A DNA stretch of 64,000 nt from Typha latifolia. Its lineage: Eukaryota > Streptophyta > Magnoliopsida > Poales > Typhaceae. Where the stretch lies: NCBI GenBank assembly GCA_019914945.1, contig CM034100.1, positions 4,105,209 through 4,169,208 of the forward strand, read 5' to 3'. A model generated the notes under the pieces. It worked only from the letters and a program-made list of their open reading frames with translations, was not told the origin of the DNA and ran no database searches. The translations under genes were made by a program, and so were the position numbers. Below, piece by piece: positions 1 to 11,003 of this stretch (within the stretch, counting starts at the first letter, position 1; each line of letters begins with the position of its first letter).

Positions 1-2431
1 AACTTTGGGGTCTCGTGGAAGTATAGAAGAAGGAGAAGGAAGAGGTTTCTTTTAGGGGGAGTTATTGGGACGCCAAATTTATAGGGGATTCGAGATCGTT
101 AGGTTTTGACGAAACCGGTGGCGTCTTTCTCTTTCTCTTTTCGTTTTTTAGTTGGCGTCCGCTTGATTGCGACGGAGAAGAAGAAGAAGAAGAAGAAGAA
201 GAAGAAGAGTAGGAAATGGCGGGGAGGAAAAGAAAACAAAGGAGATTCTCAAACACCCTTCAGAATGAGCAGAATTACGAAGACACCACTGAATTACGAA
301 GATTCCTCGGTTTTTAGATTGATGTATTTAATTTGGATGCGGGTCAAATTATAACTAATTCAACAATATTGACTTTGATTTAAGGGTAAATTTACAGAGT
401 TGCCATTATATTTTTAAGATTTATCACTTATTGATTATAAAGTACGAACCAAATACAAAGATTTTCTACACTCTAATCATGTGCGAACATTTATATTAAT
501 TGTTATTTGTTTGGAACTATATTTCATTGTTGTCTAATTTATTTTTATCCAAATTATAATTATATAAATTTTTTTAATAAAATAATATACGTCTATCAAT
601 TTTCTACTATGGAGTCCACTTAGCAATTGGCACGATATACTTGAAATGGAAATCAATAGTGGAATCACACATATAGCTAAGCGGTTATGATTCCTCTAAA
701 TTTTAGACAATTATACTATTTTTGTCATTTAGCTCCTCTCTTTTTGTAAAATTAGTATAAATACAAAATTCTCATCTCCTCCTAACATTTAGGTCTAGCT
801 TCTTTGTGGCTTGAAATGGCCTTCTATTGGCATTATATAGGTTCACCCATACCCATACTTCGAATAATTCAGAATATAATTATAATTATAAATGTTATTC
901 TAAGTTAAGCTCGGCTTATTTATTACGCAAGGATTTAGATCCAAAGCGGATCTACTTTCTAGTACCTTCGAGGTCCGTTGGCATCACTGTGGGCAAAAGG
1001 GCAAACCCGTAGTTATAAATATTGGACGAGGTCATTTTAGTAGCTCAAATGACATGTCAATAAAAATGCCTTTATAGTTGGGAACATACGGATTCAACGT
1101 GAACCTTTTTCTAATTTCATAGTTTCTAGAGGGGGAATAATGACTTTTTTCTTTCCAAGACTTGGTGGCCACAAATTCTTATTGCTCAAAGTAAACGTGG
1201 GCCCACTGGGACCCACCTCTTACATAATCCAAGTAATTTATTTTTTTCCCAAGGTTTTTTTTTTGTGTGTGTTTAATTAATACTTAAATTACTTTAAAAT
1301 GGAGGTCTCTTAAAATCCGAATGTTTAATATATAACTAGATAATTTTACTTAGACTCCTAGAAGTATTGTATGTTTTCATATTAGTATAATTAAGTTTGG
1401 GTTGTAAACAAGTCAATTCATCCAACGTATTTATAACACGATAACTCATTTATAATATGATAACATACTTACAGACTGGCTAACCTATTTATAATATAAA
1501 AAATTTATTTTTAACTTGAAAAAAAAATTATCTAAAATTTAAATAACTTCTATAAATTTAAATAACACCCGATAACTTATTTATGACTTGCGTAATCCGA
1601 CTAATAAATGGGTAATATTCGTATTTGTATCGGATTGCCACCCCCAATATAGACCCTCTTGTTATCGTATATAATTTTAATTTAAGGAATTGAAAAAGAA
1701 AAAAGAAAAATAATGGGTAGTGGACCCATGAATCTTGGCCGTCCATGACCTAAGACCTAACTATTTATAATTTGTTTAGAGGTCCAGGTGGGAATATTAA
1801 AGCACTCTCGCACAACGGTGCCATTTGACGTCAGGGAAGGCATGCATGCGCATGCTTTATAGAGATCAATATTATTATTTTTTTAGCATAAAACAAGCAA
1901 TTTAAATTTCAATTCTTCTTACGACATTGTGATCTTTAAAATAACATATGAACCAATTGAATACTAATAAATATATATTTATTGGTTCGTCCTTTACAAA
2001 TTCGTATTAGAATCCAGACATATAAAAAAAAAATTCTATTAGAATCCAAACTAAGATTAGATTGTAGTAATTTATTGGCCCTTAAGAATTGACCCACAAC
2101 TTTGAAAATTCTCAATTCCGTAGGATGACATGAATGACAGACTTCCCCTTCTACCTCTCCCTTCAGTTATTCCCCCATTTTCCAGACATCCTTCTACTAG
2201 TCAAGGTTGAGCAGAGCATCTAGATGGCAGCTTTTTTTTAGTCTTCCGAGTTATCCCGTAGTTCCCCCATTAGAAGAATCTTGGAGAGGTTTGATTTTTC
2301 CTCAGTTGGAAGGTTTTCAATTCGATCCTGTACAGATGTTGCAGAGGAATTTAGTGTAGGCCGTTCTAGAAATTTAGAGTTAATTAGTGGCCACCAAATC
2401 GACCTCCAGCAGCTCGACTGCTCGCTTGGTA
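1..2431. other. Intergenic stretch, no supported gene
   Basis: AT-rich DNA without a convincing gene. A 33-codon open frame begins with ATG at 216 and stops at 315-317, just after an AAG repeat. It is lysine/arginine-rich at its start and could be the first exon or a decayed piece of a gene, but nothing supports expression. The rest holds short AT-rich frames only. The segment around 2190-2430 leads into the LINE fragment listed separately and may be part of it. Confidence 0.5.
178..207 (+). repeat. (AAG)10 microsatellite
   Basis: Ten perfect AAG units directly before the ATG at 216. The opposite strand reads as a serine or leucine run, which explains the short open frames seen there. Confidence 0.95.
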
Positions 2432-2520
2432 CCTCCAAACTATGGGTGGGTGAAACTGAACACAGATGGAACATACGCGGATGGTGTCTCTTCCCTTATA
2501 GTTTTGTAACTTGCTTTGCT
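2432..2520 (+). mobile_element. LINE RNase H-domain fragment
   Basis: Starting at 2432 the frame reads PPNYGWVKLNTDGTYADG. This is the hallmark start of the RNase H domain of plant non-LTR retrotransposons (pattern P-P-x-G-W-x-K-L-N-x-D-G). The frame breaks shortly afterwards and no reverse transcriptase is left next to it, so this is a scrap of an old insertion. The similarity is short but specific. Element ends cannot be defined. Confidence 0.6.
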
Positions 2521-4635
2521 ACCAGAGAGAATCCCATTTAGCTGAATACAACTCATATTCTCAGTAAATTTTAAAAGAAGAAGTAGTGATTCATTCCAGG
2601 TGGAGAATATTAGAAGACCCTAACGAAGCTACCTCTTCTCTTTCTCCCATTCTTCCTCTCCTTCTCTCCCCCCTTTCTCTCTACTAACCCTTATTTAATT
2701 TGCCCATGCCTTGCTCAGCCTTATGCTTTTACTAGAGCTATTCGACGTGGTATGGTGCGAGACAAGGAGGGGCCCAGTCACTTGCCTCCCCCCACCCCAA
2801 GTCTTACTGAGGTAGCCAATAGATGCTCCTCCCTCTTTTCCGTTTCTGCTATTTGGGCATTTGTTTTTATTTTTTTTAATTTTCATTTCCACTGTAGGCC
2901 GGGGATTCTTACTTCTCCAAACCTTTTTAAGAATTCACAAGAATATTTATCTTTGAGTGTCGAATTATGATTGAATCGTAGTATAACTTTAATTTTTTTG
3001 CTCGTGTGAATTTATTAGGGTCGCATTTTCTTATTGTATTTTGTTTTGTGCCCTGAGACTTAATATTTTTTTTTTTTTTGTATAAGTATTGTCTACCATA
3101 TTTAAGTCTAGAATTTGTGTCAAAAGAGTGCCTTATTCCACCATCCAATTTGTGTATAAGATCGTCGTCAATAATGTAATGAAACTTTGCACCTAAAAAG
3201 TTTCTCTTGAACAAACAAAGAAAAGAAACCGTATACAGAAGAATTGACTTTTTATTCAACCCGCAGGCTATAAACAAGTTAATAATATAAAAAATAGATA
3301 CTCTTAATAATTTTAATGACATCATTTTGGGTGGACGATTTTTGACAAGAGCTAAATACTAGAGACTTTTTATTCTAATACTCTTTTCTATTTTGCTCTC
3401 TCCTCTTCATGGCTAACACATTTTAAAACAAGCATATAGAGATTATTTTTAAGGTAGCGTACAATCATAAAATAAATCAATATACGTACTTATTCCGATT
3501 CCAGGTTGCATGAGTTATTAATAACACCAATGTATATATATATACACAAATTATTGTCAAATGACATGGTGAAGTAGCTGACTTTGGAACCTAGAAACAA
3601 AATTTGTAAAGTTCTCTGTGTCTCTCCTGCACTAATAGTTATTAATTTCTTTTTCTATTTTGCTTCTGCAAGCTATCCATTGTTAAAACTTAAAATATTA
3701 TCTTCGTCTAGTCATCTAACACCGTTGCTATATAAATTAAACTACAAAGGCTATTCAAAGACGTCATCGCTATTATTAATTTAGATTCTTAAGATAATGG
3801 AAGAATTATTCTATGTATTTATTGGTGTTTGTTGATAATCGACGCCGTTATGATGTTGAAAATATTAAAATTATGATGAGCTCAACTCTCGTTAATGTTA
3901 GATAGGTAAATGTTCTCACCAACTATAATTTCTCTTATATTTTCATTGCATGCACCTTTGGAATCTTAGAAAATAATACTTTTATTTTTGGGGGAATATA
4001 TTTGTATGTTTGAAATATACTTTTATTTTTTTTGGGAATTATGAGTTTGATTTTCCCTCTCTATGTATTATGATTGATATTTGATAGATTTTTCATGTGA
4101 AAAAATTAGCCTAGTTATCAAAATTTTATAACGTTCGAGCTCAGAATTAGTTAAAAAATAATAATAAGATTTTAGTTCTAAGTATAATATTTTAAAGAAC
4201 GCAGCGACAATTATACTATTTAAAAAAAAATATTCAGCAACAATTATGTTTAAGAAAGAAAAGAAACCTTGAATAAATTTCTTTGTGTCTAGGTCTTAGT
4301 GTCTTCTTTGTCCTTACAACACTAGAAAAACAATTATTAACCTCAAGCCAAGAGATCGCAGTTAGAACTCGACATCCATTTGTTGCCACTTGCTGCTTGT
4401 GGTCGACAATGACCGAACCTATGTAAACCATCCATTTGGCTTTCCTCAGTTCAACGTCGCTGCGAGTTGCAGCATGGAATATCTTTCCAATTGTTGTCCA
4501 CAAGATGTTTGTCGGAATGCCGGAACAATGGAGAAGCTATTAATACGCCACCATGACCTCCTTTACATCAGTGCTGGTTGTGCAAATACCTCTTTGAGTT
4601 GTCTTGGTAGTGATAGGAAGTTTAATCCTTCATGG

Positions 4636-4678
<43 letters not shown>

Positions 4679-5110
4679 GTCTGATTATAACCACCTAAAT
4701 CTAGTCTTATTGTGAAAAACCTCCTGTTTGGCTTATTTGCAAATCTGGCTCCTTTTTCTGGCTTTTGCAGATATGACAGAAAAAGGAGAAGTTGATTTCC
4801 AAATACATCAAAATGCGGTGGTTTTTATTGTAATAAATTAAATTGTAGGTGGTGATTTGTACAAAATTCTATATATAAAAAAGAACTATGTGAACTAGCT
4901 CAGGATAGTAGACACACATCATATAGGATTAAGTTTTTAAGGTTACTTTGGTTTCCTTTTAAGATTCTATTTGAATAGTTGATATTAGTTCATAGTAATA
5001 CTTGTTAACACTTGTAGATCCCTATTTTCCAGAAGTTTTTGATAAAGAACACATAAATTTATTCTCTGAACAAGTAAGTTTCTTCAATCAGACATCCAGC
5101 ACTTGTGTGT
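2521..5110. other. Intergenic stretch, no supported gene
   Basis: AT-rich DNA with several chance frames. The longest (2927-3325, minus strand, 132 codons) is lysine/isoleucine-rich and resembles no family I know. A minus-strand frame at 4234-4503 has more protein-like composition and is discussed as a finding. The part next to 5111 should contain the 3' UTR of the Nudix gene. Confidence 0.5.
4639..4675 (+). repeat. (TA)n microsatellite
   Basis: Perfect TA dinucleotide run of about 18 units in intergenic DNA. Confidence 0.95.
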
Positions 5111-6216
5111 TTATTCTTCTCCAAGGTTTTCTTTTATTGCTTCCTTGAGATCTCTGCAGTAGAGATAAGACAATCTGTCATCAAGCTTTGACATCATCTG
5201 TTGAGCTGTGAATCCAAGATAGTTGTTTTGATGTCTAGCAGCACAGATATCGATGATGTTCTTCGCCATTTTGTCCTCCAGATGGTATGGCTGGTTCAGG
5301 AATTCATCCAGAGGCATCCACTGCAACAAAATAACATCAATTTCATAATCTAGAAGTGTGAGTAAGTGAATAAATGAGAAGATTTGAAGTAGTACCATTG
5401 CTGCTTGGATTTCTGACTCATCCATTGAGATGTTAAATGACAGTGGCTTGAGCATACATATGAAGAGCAAATCAGACTTCTCAAATGTGACTTGATGTGC
5501 ATGCCTATGAATGTCAACAGGAGAGAAGAATGAAGTGAAGCCCATATATTTGTACTTAGAGTTGTTAATATGGAGAAAAATGTAAAAGAATCTGTGAATT
5601 ATATGACATGCTAAATTCTTCTTTATATTGCATTATCCAGATTGCAAACTGATAAATGTCATCCTAGGTTATAGATACTATCAAAGTTATAGGTCAAAAT
5701 ATGCGCGGTGTTTGCTGAATTTATTTCCACATTACCTGAAAGCTACCACTTCTAAGAAAGAGGTTTCTATCTGCAAAATGTAAGGCAAAAAAGAAAAGAA
5801 ATATCACTGTAAGTTTAGCATAAGTTTGAAGGATACAAAATAATTCTGCTCGAATGACAGAGAACTATTTCTCATTACCCCAGTTTCTTCTTTCACTTCT
5901 CTTATTGCTGCGGAAAATATATCTTCAGACTGGAAAGCATCAACAAAGTGACACTAATTATTGGTCATTTGAGTTACAAGGAAAATAAGAATCAGTGAGA
6001 AGATAGACTAAACAGCATCAAGTTACTCTTATCTATAGGGTATTAAAAAGCCTCAGTTGGGTAGAATAGTGACATAGAAGAGAAGCCTAATTATTAACAA
6101 AATTAACTAAGATTTGGTTATCGAAATTTTTCGTAGACAAGTCTGATCAATTTTAGTTTCATAGAATGCTAGGAGGAATCTTTGATTCATTGCCTGCGAT
6201 CATTGTTGAGAAATAT

Positions 6217-6263
<47 letters not shown>

Positions 6264-6264
6264 C

Positions 6265-6296
<32 letters not shown>

Positions 6297-7235
6297 CATT
6301 GACAAGGAATTAATACCTTATCAATATGACCGGTTGGCAATTTCCATATGCCTGAACACCTTAAAGGGCATTTCTTTTCCTTCACAACAAGGACCTAAAC
6401 AACAAAATGATATAGTAAATAGAAAGGTATCAAGCAACCGAAATGAAAAAAGCACATAAAAAGGATGTTCTAGACAAAAATTCTCTCTCAAAATTTAAAT
6501 GCACTTTTTGTCGTCAATCATTTGCATATGAAACTGCAAACCTCTCTACTATCATTGATGACAAATCCTCCTACTCCCACTTGATGTGTTGCAGTAGAAG
6601 GCAGCATGCAAGGTTCATCAGGAATCCAGTATGTCAACATAACATATCCTGGTTCTGCATGGTGATAACTGAACCCTGCCTGAGACAGGATGAAAACAAG
6701 TGTCATATTCTTGTTCTGTAATCAATAATTTTAATTAGATTTTTTCTGATCAAAGGGTTTTGCAAAATGGAGTCTGTTTTCGATAGAGTGTTTCTATTCT
6801 CTTCGAGAGTAACAAGGTTGACAGCTTGCCTTCAAAGCAATTGGAACAAGGTCAGCTTGATCCTCTAGTATCTTCAGCCAAATTCCTTTCTTTCCCTGAT
6901 GTAAAAAGTGAGAAAAAATATCTTTAATTTGCTCGTCACTTATACTTGATATATATAAGTACGCTTGATAAAACCTTTAGCCTCCAATATGAAAGTGAAG
7001 ATTGAAGCATGGCTGCAAATGCATTAGAAGTGTCTGGCAAGCAGTCAGGATTGATAATAGCTCCATCATATTCATCTTCGAAGGCATCTAATATTTCAGT
7101 GGTAGTAGTAAGCGGTGCATTTGGGGAGACAACATTAATTCTCCTCATATTCTTGTGGAAAACAATTGGCTTCCTTGTGATAATTTTAGTCTCCAAGCAT
7201 GGTAATCTGAATGTCGGAGCTGCAAGATTTCTCAT
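5111..7235 (-). CDS. NUDT8: Nudix hydrolase, NUDT8-like, 8 exons
   Basis: Hydrolyses a nucleoside diphosphate linked to a moiety X; the substrate (ADP-ribose, NADH or a CoA derivative) cannot be told from sequence. Exons on the minus strand: 7235-6975, 6895-6830, 6679-6542, 6394-6317, 5929-5879, 5770-5736, 5504-5396, 5320-5111. Together they make 315 residues with no internal stop. A pre-Nudix region (about residues 48-150, with LDAFEDEYDG and EPGYVMLTYWIP) precedes the catalytic fold, as in plant NUDT2/5/6/7/8/10. The Nudix box is complete at residues 177-199: G-x5-E, then x7, then REVKEETGI. It is split over three exons, and the glutamates that bind the metal are present. The N-terminus is basic and could be a plastid or mitochondrial presequence, which would favour NUDT8. 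It is shorter than Arabidopsis NUDT8, so an upstream exon may be missing. Intron 2 starts with GC. Intron 4 holds a long compound microsatellite. Confidence 0.88.
6219..6297 (+). repeat. Compound (AC)n(AT)n(AG)n microsatellite
   Basis: About 36 bp of AC, then an AT/AC segment, then about 25 bp of AG. It lies inside intron 4 of the Nudix gene, about 20 bp from the exon 4 donor (exon 4 ends at 6317). Confidence 0.95.
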
Positions 7236-7483
7236 AACGGAGAAAGTTCAGAGGGAATCAGTATGTGGACAATTGAACAATAGCCAATAGCATATTATGG
7301 ATTCAATGTAAGCAATTACATGATGAGAAAGAACTGAAGTAGGATAATTGTACTGCTAAGTGCTAAGTCATGGGTTAATCCATATGCAACATGTGCTTGT
7401 AATTTCATAATCACATGGTAAACATTCAAGTATGAAAGTCAAATTCCCTGTTTCCATGTTGATTGATGTCGGCTAAGGAAAGG

Positions 7484-7485
7484 AA

Positions 7486-7525
<40 letters not shown>

Positions 7526-7527
7526 AG
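7484..7527 (+). repeat. (AAAG)n microsatellite
   Basis: About ten AAAG units, slightly imperfect at both ends, upstream of the Nudix start codon. Confidence 0.9.
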
Positions 7528-8417
7528 AAAAAAGAGAGACTATAGTAGTGGTTCATATAACAGCTAGTATAGACATTGACAGGGTATTACAGAAACTTGA
7601 AAACAAAAAGGTACTAAGAAAATCAAAATAAGTGTATAGTTAAGTTAAATACTTGATTGGTAAAGAACAATGACAGGGTAGCAGAAGAACTAACAGATAA
7701 ATTTAACTCCCTCTCACCTTCTGTTTTCGTACTGAAACCAATGCCACTTATCCTTGGGATTGTTCGTTGGGAGAGTTTACAGTAGTACTTCAAATATGAA
7801 GAAGGCAAGTCAATCAAAGCCATTGTATTTGTTACAAAATGTACAGAAATTCTGAGCAGTAGGCACTGCATGGGTGCTTCATATCATATATATATTTAGC
7901 TCCTGAGAAAGATGAATATGGTTGCGCAAATGGAGAAAGTGTAGCATATGCCTCCATTCATCACAAGTAGAACCTGAAAGTGGCCTTTGTTTAGAGGACC
8001 TTTGAGGTGGAAAGATAAAATATAGACAGAGTACAACCAATCGATAACTACAGTTGTGCATCTGTCAAATTCTGATAGTAATACACAATAAGATCATACA
8101 AGCTATTGATCCATGATCACATTCTCTACTATAAAATTGAGAATGTTCCATATTGGAGGATATTCTTTTATTCCAAAGAATTTGTCAACATTCCATCAAG
8201 TTACATTCTTGAAAAATATTCCTGTTTGGGATCTATGCAACTGCATGCCTTTTCCTCAACTTCCATGATTGATATTTGCCCAATTACTTGACAAATTTTA
8301 GCTGCATATTGTTACACAAATAACTGGTTGTTGGATTGACATGAGCTGCAAGACTTCTACTTTCCCCTCTGCAAAAGCTTAGTTGTCCGTATCAGAAAAG
8401 ACTTGTTAGTAATATTC

Positions 8418-8475
8418 CATGCAGTGCAATATGAAGTACATGTAAGCATGCAGTGCAATATAAAGTACATGTAAG
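8418..8475 (+). repeat. 29-bp tandem duplication
   Basis: Two adjacent 29-bp copies (8418-8446 and 8447-8475), each beginning CATGCAGTGCAATAT and ending TACATGTAAG, with one difference. It is a recent small duplication in non-coding DNA. Confidence 0.9.
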
Positions 8476-10263
8476 ACGACCAACTTCACCATTAATGTCT
8501 TGATATTCGGATTCCACTAACCTCACTGCTCTGAAAAGCATTCCTCTGAAATGCACTACTGGCCATCAGCTTAGCAGTGTGGATGAGTATGTCTGTTGAG
8601 ATTTACAGTTAAAAGGGACCTAGATTCCGTTCCTGTTACATTGACTGCCATGACAAAATTACACAGCAAATACAAGAGATGTGAAATGTTTCTTTCAGAA
8701 TATTAACTGCGAGATAACTTTCATTTCCAATCAAACTTTGGTATGATTTATTCTCGTTGGGAGTATTTCTGGGAAGAGCATAGTTATGGAGACACCACAA
8801 GAAGGAATGAAAAAGGCTATAGTTAATCAAGTAATTAGGGAAAATTGTACTCCTATATGAAATCACCTTTAGTTACTAGACAGGAGTAAAGTTTGCTAAC
8901 AAACAAGACCCATCATCCACCAATTGAAAGCATATTCTGTATCCTTGTTATCTTTAAAAAGTTACAAAGCATTTCATTCCATCAATGATACAAATCCATT
9001 TGGATCTTATCCTGATAAATTAGGGGAAATCTTTTCTCAAAAAATGATAAGAATAATAATAAATAAATAACGGGAAACGTTCTTCCTTCCAAAGCTAAGC
9101 CCAAAAGAATCATTAAAAGAAAAGCCAAAAGGAATCCAATCGCCTGGCCTCATGTCCTTCTATGTGGTGGAAAGGAGACCACAAGAGCAGCATATTCCAC
9201 ACCGTAGCTGATCAAATGAAAGTTATAACGAGAACAGCAAGACATTCCTCACTGTGATTCCCTACAGTGCAACCAAGTTTTGATAATTCTAACTATGGTA
9301 CAGCTTCTTTGATAAATGCCATAAAGCTCCTTACAATTTTATCCACAGCCTGTGGATCTGTCGGCGCCTAAAGAATAGGCAGGCTTGGCCAGCAGAGGTT
9401 GGGGTGGGAAGCCTCATGAACAGAATTATCTGCTTATAAAATGCCCTCTAGCACAAGAATGCCAATGGTGGATAGAAGATTAAAGTTAAGCTGCTTTAAA
9501 TCAATATAGCAAAATCCAATTGATCAAGAACATTCAATAGACTTTGGGCTATACATTGAATATTTATTTTCACTAAATTGACAAGAAAAACGTCTCTTTT
9601 ATTCATAACAGTGATGAATAACAGTATATACATTGAATAATTGCTTTATCCAATAGTAATGGTAGAAGAATTTGCAATGAAGTAAAATAAGTATTTGGGA
9701 AAACCAGATATAATAGTGAGACGGCTATATCTTTAGTATTTGAACTGGTCACAAAATCAATACTAATACTAATATTGATATAGATGAGTTCAAGAACAAC
9801 TGCATTGGCTGCAAAAACAAAAGGACCAAACATATGAACACCATCTTCCAGCACACACATGAGTTGCACCTGTAGGAGTTTCTGCAACCAGCATCCTCCA
9901 TCTGTTGTCCCACTCTTACAATGGTTCAAGAGGACTGAATTCAAAGGAGGAAAGGTGCTAATTGAGCAATTGTAGAATGACTAGAACCTACCACAGAAAG
10001 ATATGGTCAGTCTCAGACTGCAGAGAGCTCGACCAAGACATAGCTGAATAGTGGATAACAGTTTGTCCTAAGCAAGAAAAAATGCAACATAAAAGATGCC
10101 AACAATATGCACAGGAAAGAAGCCCATGGTCACGAACATTTGCAGCAAGAAAGGTTTACCAAAATGTTGTAAACACTACAGATCATTTTAAATGCTCGTG
10201 AATGTATATTGTTGTCTTGGAAAAGAGTGAATACACCAAATAATTTAGAACCATGCGTTCAAT

Positions 10264-10389
10264 CTCATAAAAGCACAAAGTTATACATGCACAGTAAAAA
10301 TGAACCTCATAAAAGCACAAAGTTATACATGCACAGGAAAAATGAATTTCATAAAAGCACAAAGTTATATATGCACAGGAAAAATGAAT
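10264..10389 (+). repeat. 42-bp minisatellite, three copies
   Basis: Three consecutive 42-bp units at 10264, 10306 and 10348 with only a few mismatches. The unit length is a multiple of three, so one plus-strand frame stays open and would encode a 14-residue repeat (KSTKLYMH core). I regard that frame as a by-product, because the flanking sequence does not look coding. Confidence 0.9.
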
Positions 10390-11003
10390 TTATGAGTATC
10401 AGAAGGAACGCATTTTACAACAACAAAATATCTAGTTACATATGAAGTTCATAGATTATGAGATATCGATGCCTCATATTACATGCAGTACTACTAGCAA
10501 AGTGCCATGCAGGTATATGTTTCAAAACAAGAAGAATTTGAAAATTACTATGATCCTAGCAACCAAGAAAATGATTACAATCATATTTTTAACATCATTG
10601 CTCTGTAATTACAAGATATATCACTTCAATTTACTGTTTAAGACATTATTTCAACAAGGATAGAATATAGGCCACTGTATTCATCTACACAAGCCTCAAC
10701 AGCTCACTAATCAGCATCAGGAAATCTGTAAGTCTGGAGAATTAGCCTAGTGAAACAGGTGAATGAGATAATTAAAGCACTTCCATTGACTGAACTGGAC
10801 ATATTTGTGCAGCTGTAAAGAAAGTTGCATGAACTATAATATCAAATTTACTGCATATTATAGTTGAAAGAGGAAGGGCACCTTCTGTTATATTCCAAAT
10901 TGAACTCAAGATCTATCCTTCTCACTTGTCCTGGGCAACACATCAGAGGCTTGATGATGCGGAAAAATCCTGTCAGAAATCCACTTAGAAACAGTGGTCT
11001 TCA

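Larger units (their letters stand above)
7236..11003. other. Long gap between Nudix and PPR genes
   Basis: About 3.8 kb with no coding gene that I can support on either strand. Both flanking genes are on the minus strand, so this interval must hold the promoter and 5' UTR of the Nudix gene and the 3' UTR of the PPR gene. The longest minus frame (9603-9944) has no recognisable family and lacks codon-like composition. The stretch contains an AAAG microsatellite, a 29-bp tandem pair and a 42-bp triple repeat, listed separately. Base composition is less AT-extreme than true intergenic DNA here, so UTR introns or a non-coding transcript are possible. Confidence 0.5.

Noticed and set aside
2927..3325. 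132-codon minus-strand frame
   Set aside because: Lysine, isoleucine and asparagine-rich as expected for chance frames in AT-rich DNA; no motif, no neighbouring exons.
9603..9944. 113-codon minus-strand frame in the gap before the PPR gene
   Set aside because: No recognisable motif, second half is low-complexity isoleucine/serine, and no flanking exons continue it.
10264..10389. CRISPR-like array
   Set aside because: The repeats are contiguous without spacers and the genome is plant nuclear; it is a minisatellite.
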